Assembly: GCF_022921055.1 (NCBI RefSeq) | Contig: NZ_CP095061.1 | Span: 2,891,501 to 2,955,500, forward strand | Direction: 5' to 3' | Source of the DNA: Hymenobacter volaticus | Lineage (GTDB): Bacteria; Bacteroidota; Bacteroidia; Cytophagales; Hymenobacteraceae | DNA length: 64,000 nucleotides | Shown: piece by piece, positions 29,510 to 38,560 of the stretch | Numbering within the stretch: position 1 is the first letter of the stretch | Layout of the letters: each line of letters opens with the position of its first letter | Notes under the pieces: model-generated | What the model was told of the DNA's origin: nothing | The model's input: the letters and a program-made list of their open reading frames with translations, nothing else | The model's database searches: none | Made by a program: the position numbers and the translations under genes

Positions 29510-31084
29510 CTATGCTTGCGCTGTCGGTGCGGGATAGTTACGGGCATCCATCATTTTGGCCAGCTTACCGCTGATAAAGAACAGAATAGCCGCAGCCACG
29601 GCTGCCGATACCACGAAGACCATGAAAAAGTCGTAGAGGTTGGTGATTTGAAAGCCCAGAATTTGGGGCATTGGGCTGGTGGATTTAGGGTCGGGATAAA
29701 GGCTACTCATATAGCCGGCGAGGTAGTTAGCTGCCGCGTTGGCAAGAAACCACACGGCCATCAGCAACGAAGCAAACTTCACCGGGGCCAGCTTATTCAC
29801 CAGCGACAGACCGATGGGCGACAAGCACAGCTCACCCGCAGAGTGCAAGAAGTAGAGGGCCACCAAAAAGAACATGCTCACTTTCACGCCCGGCTGCAAG
29901 TCGTGTACGCCGAAGCACATTACCAAGTAGCCGGCAGCCAATAGGGCTAAGCCGATAGCCATTTTGAGCGGGGACGGCGGCTCGGCCCCGCGACGGCCCA
30001 GAGCCGTCCACACAGCCGCCATGAGAGGAGCGCCCACCACCACGAAGATGGCGTTCAGGTTCTGAAAAATACTAGCTGGCAAGGTGTAACCGAAAATAGT
30101 GCGGTTCATCTGTTCGTCGGCGAAGAAGGTAAGCGAAGCCGGCGCCTGCTCGAACGCAGCCCAGAAAAAGACCACGAAAAACGACACGATAAAGATGACC
30201 ATAATACCCTTGACGTCGGCCCCGCTCAAGGACTTGTCACTGAATATCATATAGATAATACCCAACACGGCTACGCCCAACAGCGGCGCAATGGTCGGAA
30301 ACTTAGCCGAATCCAGCCACAGAATGCCCAAAATTAGCGCCAGTAGCACGGGGAGCAAGGCATACACACCCATGATGCCACCTGACTGCACGGGCGTAAG
30401 GCCCACTTGCTCGCCGGTGGGCGTATGCAGGTGCTTGTCTTTACCCCATCTAAACACGACCACGCTCAGTAACATGGCAATGCCACAGGCCAAAAAAGCC
30501 CAGCGAAACGCTTCAGGGTGACCTTCTCTATCTCCAATCAGGCTGGTGATGGTGTTGCCCAGAAACGAGCCCAGGTTGATACCCATGTAGAAGATGGTGT
30601 ACGCCGCGTCCTTGCGCTTATCGGTGGCCGAATACAGTGAGCCCACCATGGAGGAAATGTTGGGCTTGAAAAAGCCATTGCCCACAATCATTACGCCCAG
30701 ACCCAAGTACAGGAGCCAGTGGCTGAGGGCGTGGGTTTCGGCGGGTCCGTAGTTGGAAGCCGAGAAGAAGAGTGTGAACTGGCCCAGTGCCATCAGCAGC
30801 CCGCCTGTGATGATGGAGCGCCGGTTGCCCCAGTAACGGTCTGATATATAGCCACCAATGAGAGGCGTCAGATAAACAAGACTAGTGTAGCCGCCATAGA
30901 ATTTGGAGGCAAAAGACTTGTCCATCATCATGGCTTTGGTTAGGAACAATACCAGTACCGCACGCATGCCGTAGTAGCTGAATCGTTCCCACATCTCGGT
31001 AGCGAAGAGAAGGTACAAACCCTTGGGATGGCTGGTTTGAGCGGCAGCAGGAGCCTGCTCACGCACAGCAGAGGTCGTTTGCAT
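29510..31084 (-). CDS. Peptide MFS transporter, POT/PTR family
   Basis: Proton-coupled di/tripeptide symporter of 524 residues in the inner membrane. The POT signature E-x-x-E-R-F-x-Y-Y-G is present as TEMWERFSYYGMRAV in helix 1, and GGYISDRYWGNR is the first PTR2 signature. Twelve to fourteen hydrophobic helices are visible, including the long pair near GIMVIFIVSFFVVFFWAAFE typical of bacterial DtpT/DtpA proteins. The start MQTTSAVREQAPAAAQ at 31084 is preferred over the Met at 31132 because the N-terminus should be short and cytosolic. Transcribed alone, divergent from pckA. Confidence 0.92.
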   Translation of the reverse strand: MQTTSAVREQAPAAAQTSHPKGLYLLFATEMWERFSYYGMRAVLVLFLTKAMMMDKSFASKFYGGYTSLVYLTPLIGGYISDRYWGNRRSIITGGLLMALGQFTLFFSASNYGPAETHALSHWLLYLGLGVMIVGNGFFKPNISSMVGSLYSATDKRKDAAYTIFYMGINLGSFLGNTITSLIGDREGHPEAFRWAFLACGIAMLLSVVVFRWGKDKHLHTPTGEQVGLTPVQSGGIMGVYALLPVLLALILGILWLDSAKFPTIAPLLGVAVLGIIYMIFSDKSLSGADVKGIMVIFIVSFFVVFFWAAFEQAPASLTFFADEQMNRTIFGYTLPASIFQNLNAIFVVVGAPLMAAVWTALGRRGAEPPSPLKMAIGLALLAAGYLVMCFGVHDLQPGVKVSMFFLVALYFLHSAGELCLSPIGLSLVNKLAPVKFASLLMAVWFLANAAANYLAGYMSSLYPDPKSTSPMPQILGFQITNLYDFFMVFVVSAAVAAAILFFISGKLAKMMDARNYPAPTAQA

Positions 31085-31233
31085 GAAGGTGATGTGAGAG
31101 AAGTGAAGAGGTAAAATACCCACTGGCTGCAACCAGACAGTAATTGGTAAAGCTACAAAACTTTGTTTACTGACAGTTGTTAGTTTTTTGCAACTTTTTC
31201 AGCGAATTTTCGCTAAATAGATCTCCGGAAACG

Positions 31234-31263
31234 TTTGCGGATCACATATTTCCTATATTTTTG
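31234..31263 (+). promoter_or_regulatory. Complete Bacteroidota promoter of pckA
   Basis: TTTG (31234-31237) and TATTTTTG (31256-31263) match the -33 and -7 elements with an 18-nt spacer. The ATG at 31315 is about 50 nt downstream. Confidence 0.65.
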
Positions 31264-31314
31264 CTCTCAGATTCCCCACCCATCCCCATAACCCCCACCC
31301 TATTCTCGGACTTT

Positions 31315-32937
31315 ATGACAAAATCCGCCGCCACTGTTTTAGCTTGTTTAAAGCCGCTAGGTTTCACCGCAGCAAGTCAGGTTCATCTAAATCTACCTCC
31401 CGAGGCGCTTGTGCAAGAAGCGCTTCGCCGCAATGAAGGAGTCTTGACTGATACCGGTGCGCTAATGGCCGACACAGGCACCTTCACCGGCCGTTCCCCC
31501 AAAGACCGGTTTATCGTACGAGATGCCGGCACGGCCGACAGCGTGTGGTGGGGCGACATCAATATCCCGTTTGATGCCGCCAAGTTCGATCAACTGCACC
31601 AGAAGATGGTGGCTTACCTAACTGACAAGGAAATCTACGTGCGCGACGCGTACGCGGGTGCCAATCCCGATTACACGCTCAAGCTACGCGTAGTAAACGA
31701 GTTAGCCTGGCATAACTTATTCTGCTACAATATGTTCTTGCGCCCAGAGCCGGGCACTGACACCAGCTGGACGCCGGATTTCTCAATTATTTGTGCGCCC
31801 GGCTTTGAGGCCGATCCAGCTATCGATGGCACTCGCCAGAAGAACTTCGCTATCATCAACTTCTCGAAGAAGATGATTTTGCTGGGTGGCACTGGCTACG
31901 CCGGCGAAATGAAAAAAGGCATCTTCGGCGTGCTCAACTACCTGCTTCCGCACCAGATGCACACGCTGCCGATGCACTGCTCGGCCAACGTGGGCAAAGA
32001 CGGCGACACCGCCATTTTCTTCGGCCTCTCCGGCACCGGCAAAACCACCCTATCCGCTGATCCTAACCGCGGCTTGATCGGCGACGACGAGCACGGCTGG
32101 ACGCCTGATGCCGGCATCTTCAACTTCGAAGGCGGTTGCTACGCTAAGGTTATCGACCTAAGCGCGGAGAAAGAACCAGAAATCTGGAATGCTATTCGCA
32201 CTGGAGCCATTGTAGAAAACACTCGCTTTATTCCCGGCACCACTACGGTGGACTATGCCAACAAATCGGTGACGGAGAACACCCGCACGGCCTACCCTAT
32301 CCATTTTATTCCGAATGCTATTGAGCCGTCGGTAGCTGATGCGCCCAAGAATATTTTCTTCTTGACGGCCGATGCATTTGGGGTGCTTCCTCCTATCAGC
32401 AAGCTAGACAAGAGCCACGCTATGTACCATTTTATGTCGGGCTACACGGCTAAGGTGGCGGGTACCGAAATGGGCATTACCGAGCCACAAACCACATTCT
32501 CGGCTTGTTTTGGTGCGGTTTTCCTACCCCTGCACCCTACTAAATACGCCGAGATGCTCGGCAAAAAGATGGACGAAAACCCAGACGTGAACGTGTGGCT
32601 GGTAAATACTGGCTGGACGGGCGGCTCCTACGGCGTTGGCTCTCGCATGAAACTGAGCTACACCCGCGCCATGATTACGGCGGCGCTCAATGGAGAACTA
32701 GACGACGTAGAATTCAGCAAGCATCCAATTTTCGGCGTGGAAGTACCCGCTTACGTACCTAACGTTCCCGACCACATCCTCGACCCGCGTGATACCTGGG
32801 CCAACAAGGAAGCTTACGACAGAACAGCAGCTGATCTGGCTACCAAGTTTGTCAACAACTTCAAGAAGTACGCGGATTTTGCCAATGCCGAAATCTTGGC
32901 CGGTGCTCCTAAGGCAGAAGTAGCCGCCAGCGTATAA
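31315..32937 (+). CDS. pckA: Phosphoenolpyruvate carboxykinase (ATP)
   Basis: A 540-residue cytosolic gluconeogenic enzyme: oxaloacetate + ATP to PEP + CO2 + ADP. Motifs include GRSPKDRFIV (substrate Arg), the P-loop FGLSGTGKTTLSADPNRGLIG with the following DDEHGW, and FSACFGAVFLPLHPTKYAEM. The length matches the ATP-type family. The in-frame Met at 31177 lies upstream of the promoter, so the start is MTKSAATVLACLKPLGF. A terminator follows closely. Confidence 0.96.
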   Translation: MTKSAATVLACLKPLGFTAASQVHLNLPPEALVQEALRRNEGVLTDTGALMADTGTFTGRSPKDRFIVRDAGTADSVWWGDINIPFDAAKFDQLHQKMVAYLTDKEIYVRDAYAGANPDYTLKLRVVNELAWHNLFCYNMFLRPEPGTDTSWTPDFSIICAPGFEADPAIDGTRQKNFAIINFSKKMILLGGTGYAGEMKKGIFGVLNYLLPHQMHTLPMHCSANVGKDGDTAIFFGLSGTGKTTLSADPNRGLIGDDEHGWTPDAGIFNFEGGCYAKVIDLSAEKEPEIWNAIRTGAIVENTRFIPGTTTVDYANKSVTENTRTAYPIHFIPNAIEPSVADAPKNIFFLTADAFGVLPPISKLDKSHAMYHFMSGYTAKVAGTEMGITEPQTTFSACFGAVFLPLHPTKYAEMLGKKMDENPDVNVWLVNTGWTGGSYGVGSRMKLSYTRAMITAALNGELDDVEFSKHPIFGVEVPAYVPNVPDHILDPRDTWANKEAYDRTAADLATKFVNNFKKYADFANAEILAGAPKAEVAASV

Positions 32938-32957
32938 AGTCACTGATAATCTCGACG

Positions 32958-32992
32958 AAAGCCCTGCTGGTATTTAGCCAGCGGGGCTTTTT
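32958..32992 (+). terminator. Terminator after pckA
   Basis: AAAGCCC-T-GCTGG and CCAGC-GGGGCTTTTT form a stem with a 6-nt loop and T-tail. Confidence 0.85.
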
Positions 32993-33122
32993 AGTGTTGG
33001 ATAAGTATGCATTTCATGACGCAGCCTGTCATTCCTTGCCTATCCGTGCTTACGCTCGTGCTAAATCCTCTCTACTTATAATACATAACTTCTTGTTCAC
33101 GCTGCGTTCCACCTAAACCCGC

Positions 33123-33130
33123 TAATTTTG
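33123..33130 (+). promoter_or_regulatory. -7 promoter box (TAATTTTG) of the nuclease gene
   Basis: Exact TAnnTTTG, 33 nt before the ATG at 33164. Confidence 0.55.
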
Positions 33131-33163
33131 CTGTTTAAACGTACTCTTTACTTCTTCTTTTTC

Positions 33164-33949
33164 ATGCGCAAGCGCTTCCTGCCAGTCCTATTGCTGCTCC
33201 TTACACCTCTCCGCCTGTGGGCCTGGGGAGTAGACGGGCACCGCGCCATTGGTAAAATTGCTGAAAATCATCTCTCTCGTCACGCCAAGAAAGAAATCCA
33301 GAAGCTGCTAGGCACCGAAACACTACCGCTGGTTAGTACCTGGCCCGACGAAATTCGTTTCTATCCGGAGTTTAAAGACACTGCCCCTTGGCACTATGTG
33401 AACACTGCGTCTGGCTTGAACCATGACCAGTACGTGCAACAGCTCAAAGCGCAAACTACGCCAAACGCTTACAACGTGCTGATCAAGCAATTAGAAACTT
33501 TAAAGGACACCCATAAAACGCAGGCTGAACGCCTGGCCGCCCTAAAATTTGTAGTCCATATCGTGGGCGACGTGCACCAGCCTTTACATGCCGGCCACGC
33601 CGAGGACAAGGGGGGCAACGACATCAAGCTGAAGTACCGCGGCAAGGACACCAACCTGCATAGTCTTTGGGATAGTGGCCTTCTTGACTATCAGGGGCTT
33701 ACGTACAGCGAAATAGCCGGACAGTACGAGCCTCAATTGCGCGGCCGTCAAGTAAAAACGTGGCAGAAAGCAACTCCGGAGCAGTGGCTTTGGGAGTCGT
33801 ATCAGGCTAGTGAGCAGATATACGGGGATGTACCCGCCAATGGCGACGTCGACTACAAGTACTACCCGGCTCATTCCGAGCTAATGAAACAACGCATCGA
33901 GCAGGCGGGCGTGCGACTAGCAGCAATTCTGAACGAGACGCTTAAATAA
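33164..33949 (+). CDS. S1/P1-type nuclease, exported
   Basis: A 261-residue zinc-dependent nuclease for single-stranded DNA/RNA and 3'-nucleotides. The signal peptide MRKRFLPVLLLLLTPLRLWA is followed by WGVDGHRAIGKIAENHL. In this family the mature protein begins with Trp, whose backbone amine binds zinc, and the predicted cleavage leaves exactly that. Further ligands: PDEIRF (Asp), WHYVNT (His), HIVGDVHQPLHAGHAEDKGG and HSLWDSGLL. Secreted or periplasmic, probably scavenging nucleotides or phosphate. The start at 33164 follows the promoter box. Confidence 0.92.
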   Translation: MRKRFLPVLLLLLTPLRLWAWGVDGHRAIGKIAENHLSRHAKKEIQKLLGTETLPLVSTWPDEIRFYPEFKDTAPWHYVNTASGLNHDQYVQQLKAQTTPNAYNVLIKQLETLKDTHKTQAERLAALKFVVHIVGDVHQPLHAGHAEDKGGNDIKLKYRGKDTNLHSLWDSGLLDYQGLTYSEIAGQYEPQLRGRQVKTWQKATPEQWLWESYQASEQIYGDVPANGDVDYKYYPAHSELMKQRIEQAGVRLAAILNETLK

Positions 33950-33996
33950 CCGGCAACTACGCAGCCAGCTGACAATAAAGCAGCTCTCTTTCACAC

Positions 33997-34030
33997 AAAC
34001 CCTGCTGGCCCTAGTGGTTGGCAGGGTTTT
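33997..34030 (+). terminator. Hairpin terminator between nuclease gene and rsmE
   Basis: AAACCCTGC (33997-34005) pairs with GCAGGGTTTT (34021-34030). It ends only 23 nt before the rsmE promoter box, keeping the two units apart. Confidence 0.75.
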
Positions 34031-34052
34031 CTGTTTCGGCGCCGTATCCCTC

Positions 34053-34060
34053 TATCTTTG
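34053..34060 (+). promoter_or_regulatory. -7 promoter box (TATCTTTG) of rsmE
   Basis: Exact TAnnTTTG ending 4 nt before the ATG, predicting a leaderless mRNA. Confidence 0.65.
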
Positions 34061-34064
34061 CTTT

Positions 34065-34766
34065 ATGCCGCACACCTTCTACGCCCCGGACCTAGCAGGC
34101 CCCACCTACACCCTGCCCGAAGATGAAAGCAAGCACGCAGTGCGTGTGCTGCGCCTAACTGCTGGCGAAACTGTGGAGTTGGTCAACGGCCGTGGCAGCG
34201 TATTTCAGGCGGAAGTAGAGGCCGCCGATGCGAAGCGCTGTCGGCTGCGCGTGGTGCAGGAGCAGCAAGTATCACGTCGTCCCTACTTCGTGCACGTAGC
34301 CGTGGCTCCCACCAAAAACCTCGACCGCATGGAGTGGCTGGTGGAAAAAGCCACCGAAATAGGAGTCGACCGGTTGTCGTTTCTGCGTTGTGCCCGCTCC
34401 GAGCGGCGTGAGTTAAAGCTAGACCGACTACACAAAATAGCGGTTAGCGCCCTCAAGCAGTCGGGGCAGGCATGGCTGCCGGAAATGGACGAACTGGTGG
34501 ACTTTGCGGCTTTTCTACCCACCGTGGCCGGCGACACTACGTTTATTGCCCATCTGGAAGAAGGAGAGCGGACGTCTTTAGCCCGCGTGGCGGCGCACGG
34601 CACTGGTTGTTGCGTCCTTATCGGCCCAGAAGGTGACTTCACCCCGCAGGAAATTGAGGCAGCATTTGCCCGGGGTATCCGCCCCGTTACGCTCGGGGCC
34701 TCCCGGTTGCGCACCGAAACCGCCGCACTAGCCGCCATGCATACCGTGCATGTCGTGCGGGAATAG
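34065..34766 (+). CDS. rsmE: 16S rRNA (uracil1498-N3)-methyltransferase RsmE
   Basis: SPOUT-class methyltransferase of 233 residues that makes m3U1498 in the decoding region of the small subunit. There is an N-terminal PUA-like RNA-binding domain (about 1-70) and a knotted SAM-binding domain. Conserved motifs are KNLDRMEWLVEKATEIGVDR, FLRCARSERRELKLDRLHKI, LIGPEGDFTPQEIE and VTLGASRLRTETAAL. The ATG at 34065 is fixed by the promoter box directly ahead; an in-frame Met at 34014 lies upstream of it. Confidence 0.95.
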   Translation: MPHTFYAPDLAGPTYTLPEDESKHAVRVLRLTAGETVELVNGRGSVFQAEVEAADAKRCRLRVVQEQQVSRRPYFVHVAVAPTKNLDRMEWLVEKATEIGVDRLSFLRCARSERRELKLDRLHKIAVSALKQSGQAWLPEMDELVDFAAFLPTVAGDTTFIAHLEEGERTSLARVAAHGTGCCVLIGPEGDFTPQEIEAAFARGIRPVTLGASRLRTETAALAAMHTVHVVRE

Positions 34767-34782
34767 GTTGTTGCACCCGACG

Positions 34783-36216
34783 TCATTCTGCCTGCAGCGC
34801 CGAACCGTCGGCTTGAGAATCGGCCGCAGCTAACCGCGCGGCTTCCTTGGCCAGCTTCTTTTTGCGCCAGGGTGCATCTTGTTCCCAGTCGCCGGCCATG
34901 ATGCAGCCGTAAGGTTGGATTTCGTCGATGGTGGTAGCTAAGTTGAAATCCATAATCTGCTGCTTGACGTCGTGGGCATCCTTGTAGGCACTGGGCAACT
35001 CGGAAATATCAATTTGGTTGAAGTAAAACCGGGCGTCGATACCGCGGGTTTCCTCGGCAAATAAGTCTTCTTTGGTTTGGTTGAGCTTGCTGTATTTGTG
35101 GCGAGTACGGCTTAGGTTCCGGCCGGCCCCGTGGGGCGCGAAGCCTAGGTTGGTTTCGGTGGTAGTACCTTCCACAATCAGGATTGGCTGAGCCATATTC
35201 AGCGGAATGATGCGCGGACCGGTGATGTCAGGCATAAACTTCTGGTCTAGCGGCGTGGCTCCCTTGGCGTGGTAATACAAGTCACCGTCGCGAAACACGA
35301 AGTTGTGTTCATTCCAAAACTGCTGTTGCACGGTTGCCCCAAGTTGCTTACTGATAGCCTCGTGTAAGCACAAATGGTTTTGCTTGGTCCACTTTCGAAT
35401 GGTTTGCAGCGCGGCCCAGTACTGCTCGCCTTCCACGGACTGGCTAGGAATCCAGGCGTTGTGCGGGTTAGTTTCGGGCGAAATAACTTGGCGGAAACGT
35501 TCGGCCACCTTCATGCCTTGGGTATAGAGCGCGGCGCCCACTCCCCGGGAGCCATGGTGGGTCACCAACACCGTATCGCCGGTATTGCGCGAGATTCCGA
35601 CGTAAAGAAAGTGGTTGCCATCGCCCTGAGTGCCTAGATGCTCGCGGGCGAAATTGAGGCTGCGTAAGGAATTGAGGAATGGGTTGGCTTGGAACTCGGC
35701 TTCAATTTCGGCAGGCAACACAAACTGCCGCTCTGGCGAGCGGCCGCCGGGACCGAAATGCGTGATCTGCTGCGCAGTATCGAGTACCCTTTTGGGGTTC
35801 ACTTTGCCCAGATTGGTCAGCATCACGGAGCAGCAGATATCGGCGCTGTGCATGCCGGGGTGAATGGCGTTGCGGACAACGACAATGCCCCCAACCGGAA
35901 TGGTACCTAGCGGTCCAGCCGGACAGGCGTCGGGCATAATGGCGCCAGCTACCACCGTGGGGGTACGCATCAACTGCTGCATCGACTGCCTTACGAAGTC
36001 GATATTGGCTTGCTCCACCGGCGTGTCGGCGCGGATGTTCTCGTAAAAAGGCACTGGCTCTTCCAACAGCGGAATTTCCGGCGCAGGTTTCACGGTATCG
36101 AGGTAGGTCAATAATGCTTCGCCTTCTAGACTGTGGGCGTTGATGTGCTCAAGGGTCTCCTTGAACCGCTTACTGGGCTTTAACCCCAAGGCTATCAGAT
36201 CCTTTCCGGTTACCAT
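34783..36216 (-). CDS. rtcB: RtcB-family RNA ligase
   Basis: A 477-residue GTP- and Mn-dependent ligase that joins 2',3'-cyclic phosphate (or 3'-phosphate) RNA ends to 5'-OH ends. Conserved segments are GGIVVVRNAIHPGMHSADIC (Asp and the Mn-binding Cys region; CCSV instead of the usual CGM), LGTQGDGNHFLYV, VLVTHHGSRGVGAALY and FAPHGAGRNLSRTRHK, which holds the His that receives GMP. The last 30 residues are a charged extension. This is a divergent subfamily compared with E. coli RtcB, longer by about 70 residues. No archease or RtcR is adjacent. Pnkp and Hen1 further along form a second RNA repair route. Confidence 0.85.
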   Translation of the reverse strand: MVTGKDLIALGLKPSKRFKETLEHINAHSLEGEALLTYLDTVKPAPEIPLLEEPVPFYENIRADTPVEQANIDFVRQSMQQLMRTPTVVAGAIMPDACPAGPLGTIPVGGIVVVRNAIHPGMHSADICCSVMLTNLGKVNPKRVLDTAQQITHFGPGGRSPERQFVLPAEIEAEFQANPFLNSLRSLNFAREHLGTQGDGNHFLYVGISRNTGDTVLVTHHGSRGVGAALYTQGMKVAERFRQVISPETNPHNAWIPSQSVEGEQYWAALQTIRKWTKQNHLCLHEAISKQLGATVQQQFWNEHNFVFRDGDLYYHAKGATPLDQKFMPDITGPRIIPLNMAQPILIVEGTTTETNLGFAPHGAGRNLSRTRHKYSKLNQTKEDLFAEETRGIDARFYFNQIDISELPSAYKDAHDVKQQIMDFNLATTIDEIQPYGCIMAGDWEQDAPWRKKKLAKEAARLAAADSQADGSALQAE

Positions 36217-36436
36217 AGATGAATACGTAAGTTATAGTGATTATGTAAGTACCTTATTAGGCAGCAAGACGTGAAGTAAACCGTGCTAATCCGGCGGGTG
36301 CTAAGTTGACGCGCTTCTACGGTACAACTCAGCTAGACAATAATAGACAAACAACTTAACCCGATACTACAAGCCTGAACTTTCTCGGTTATCTGTTACT
36401 TTGTTTGATAATGCACCTGTTTGCGTTGAATACTCC

Positions 36437-37099
36437 ATGCTGAAAAACCTGCTGACTGTTCTGCTTCTGTTTGCTCTCACGGCCGCCGCTCCGCTGGCTC
36501 CTAGCTTCCGCATAGCCAAGCTGCACTACGGTGGCGGCGGCGACTGGTATGCCAACAAAACCTCGTTGCCCAATCTGATTCGTTACTGCAACCAGACGTT
36601 ACGCACCAATATCGCGCCCGACGAGGCTACCGTAGAGCTGGATTCGCCGGAGTTGCTGACGTACCCGTTTGTCCACATGACCGGCCACGGCAACGTTGCT
36701 TTCACGGAAGGCGAAGCCAAAAACCTGCGGCGTTATCTAACGGGTGGCGGCTTCCTGCACATCGACGATAACTACGGTCTCGACAAGTTCATTCGGCCCG
36801 AGATGAAAAAGGTATTTCCCGAGTTGGACTTTGTGGAGTTGCCTTTCTCCCACCCTATCTACCACCAGAAATTTCAGTTTCCGAAAGGCTTGCCCAAAGT
36901 GCACGAGCACGACGGCAAGCGGCCGCAAGGCTTCGGGCTACTCTACAAAGGCCGGTTGGTATGCTTCTACAGCTACGAGTGCGACTTAGGTAACGGCTGG
37001 GAAGACCTTGGCACCTATCCCGAAGACACAGCCGCCACGCATGATGCGGCCCTACGTATGGGCGCAAACCTTGTAACCTACGCACTGACGCAGGATTAA
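36437..37099 (+). CDS. DUF4159-domain exported protein
   Basis: A 220-residue protein with signal peptide MLKNLLTVLLLFALTAAAPL. The mature part begins FRIAKLHYGGGGDWYANKTS and includes HMTGHGNVAFTEGEAKNLRR, GGFLHIDDNYGLDKFIRPEM and FSHPIYHQKF, all features of DUF4159, a glutamine-amidotransferase-like fold found in exported Bacteroidota proteins. It is often linked to gliding or MoxR/vWA operons elsewhere, but no such neighbours are here. Enzymatic role unknown. The Met at 36437 is chosen because the signal peptide begins there. Confidence 0.82.
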   Translation: MLKNLLTVLLLFALTAAAPLAPSFRIAKLHYGGGGDWYANKTSLPNLIRYCNQTLRTNIAPDEATVELDSPELLTYPFVHMTGHGNVAFTEGEAKNLRRYLTGGGFLHIDDNYGLDKFIRPEMKKVFPELDFVELPFSHPIYHQKFQFPKGLPKVHEHDGKRPQGFGLLYKGRLVCFYSYECDLGNGWEDLGTYPEDTAATHDAALRMGANLVTYALTQD

Positions 37100-37121
37100 C
37101 AAGGAGGAAAAGCTTCCGTAG

Positions 37122-37709
37122 CTAGAATTTTCGCTTCAGAATTTCGCTTAGCACAAACGCAGCTCGCAAATCGGCTGGATTTCGTAGGCGATCAGCTATG
37201 CTGCTTTGGGCTTGCAGACGGGTTTCTTCGCGGCGGCGCACCTGGTTCTGGCTCCAGTAATCTTCCTGACCGTGCTGCGTGGTAGCGCGGGGCAATGCGG
37301 CGGCACGGCGCGCTTCATGTTTTGGAGCCTCCAGCGAACGAGCTTCGCGAGACCTTTCCAAAGATTTTGGCGCCACAGTGGTTTGCTCTAAGCTACGCGG
37401 GGCGGGGGCAGTTTCTCGCGGCAGTGCCCGGCCGGCCGGCGTGGTTTGCGTGGCAGGCTTAGAGACCGGAGGCGCAGGTACAGTAGCCGGATTACCGGTA
37501 CGGTTCTGCTCCTGCATCTGCCTTAGCATTTCTTCAAAAGAGGTAGCAGGCAATGCAGTTACTGGCCGAGGCTTTCCCGTACTATCGGGCCGGGAGAACT
37601 TACGCTCCCGCCGCTCACGCTCCGTAATGGCGCGGGCTTTCTGCACCATGCGCCAGATGAAGATGCCGAGGCCAAGCACAATCCAAAGTAGTGTTTGCAG
37701 CTTTTCCAT
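37122..37709 (-). CDS. Membrane-anchored basic, disordered protein
   Basis: A 195-residue protein with one N-terminal transmembrane helix (LQTLLWIVLGLGIFIWRMVQ). The long tail is rich in Arg, Pro, Ala, Thr and Glu and looks disordered (repeats of the RSLE type around 105-135), with a short helical end (RLRNPADLRAAFVLSEILKR). That C-terminal segment is the only part likely to fold and resembles ends of other uncharacterised Bacteroidota proteins. Function not recognised. Convergent with the DUF4159 gene, 22 nt apart. Confidence 0.65.
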   Translation of the reverse strand: MEKLQTLLWIVLGLGIFIWRMVQKARAITERERRERKFSRPDSTGKPRPVTALPATSFEEMLRQMQEQNRTGNPATVPAPPVSKPATQTTPAGRALPRETAPAPRSLEQTTVAPKSLERSREARSLEAPKHEARRAAALPRATTQHGQEDYWSQNQVRRREETRLQAQSSIADRLRNPADLRAAFVLSEILKRKF

Positions 37710-37798
37710 CTTGAGTACGCCGGGCTAAATTGATGAATGTGTTACCGGATGACGGATTGTCGAAACTTCAACCGTTCAACGCTTTATTTTCTGGTCTC

Positions 37799-38368
37799 TT
37801 ACCGAACGCCTTTTTCTGGGAAACGGCCTGATTTGGTGCGGTAGAAGGCTTTTATTTTCTCGAGGTCGGCTTCGTAGTCACCGGTGGGGTAAATGGCTGG
37901 GCCGACGCCAGCTTCTTTTTTCTTGTAGTCGAGGAAGCCGAGCAGGATAGGAACTTCTGCCCCTACCGCCGCAAAGTAAAACCCTTTGCGCCAGCGAGGT
38001 TGGTAAGCGCGGGTACCTTCGGGGGTAATCAGAATCACAAGTTCGTCGCGCTCATTGAAGAGTTGCACCATGCCATCGACGAGACTATTGTTTTTGCTGC
38101 GGTCAACTGCCAACCCTCCCAACGACCTCACCAACCCGCCGAGCACGGGAATAGTAGTCCATTCCTTCTTGATAGTTAGCTTAACGTCCACATCCATGAG
38201 GAAGAAAGCAGCGCGGGCCATGATAAAGTCCCAGTTGCTGGTGTGCGGCGCGGCAATCATCATGCTCTTTTTGATGTTGGGCGGCACTACGCCGTTGAGT
38301 TTCCACCCGGCTACCCGGAAAATTGCTTTCGAAATGTAGTACCAGAAGGTAGAGGTTTTGCGGGCCAT
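37799..38368 (-). CDS. Lysophospholipid acyltransferase family protein
   Basis: A 189-residue enzyme of the PlsC/LPLAT family. The catalytic HxxxxD motif is HTSNWD (about residue 42), FIMARAAFFLMDVDV follows, and the substrate-binding PEGTR occurs as ITPEGTRAYQPRWRKGFYF. It is shorter than typical 1-acylglycerol-3-phosphate acyltransferases (about 240), lacking most of the N-terminal membrane segment, so the acceptor lipid is uncertain. Inner-membrane associated. Confidence 0.85.
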   Translation of the reverse strand: MARKTSTFWYYISKAIFRVAGWKLNGVVPPNIKKSMMIAAPHTSNWDFIMARAAFFLMDVDVKLTIKKEWTTIPVLGGLVRSLGGLAVDRSKNNSLVDGMVQLFNERDELVILITPEGTRAYQPRWRKGFYFAAVGAEVPILLGFLDYKKKEAGVGPAIYPTGDYEADLEKIKAFYRTKSGRFPEKGVR

Positions 38369-38560
38369 GCAGAGAATACGGACTCGTGTGGGTGAGAGCC
38401 GTGGGTAAAGCTAGAAGTAAAAGAATGAAATACGAAAGTAGGCCAACTTGCAACCGCGCAAAGCGCCAGACTCGCCTTCACTTAAGTATCAGCACTCAGG
38501 TAGCGCAACGCTGTTATTTAACGTAAACGGCTGGACTCAGCGCAGAACAAAGGCTTTTTA

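Noticed and set aside
31177..31314. N-terminal extension of PEP carboxykinase
   Set aside because: The extension spans the promoter and is not protein-like; the conserved protein begins at 31315.
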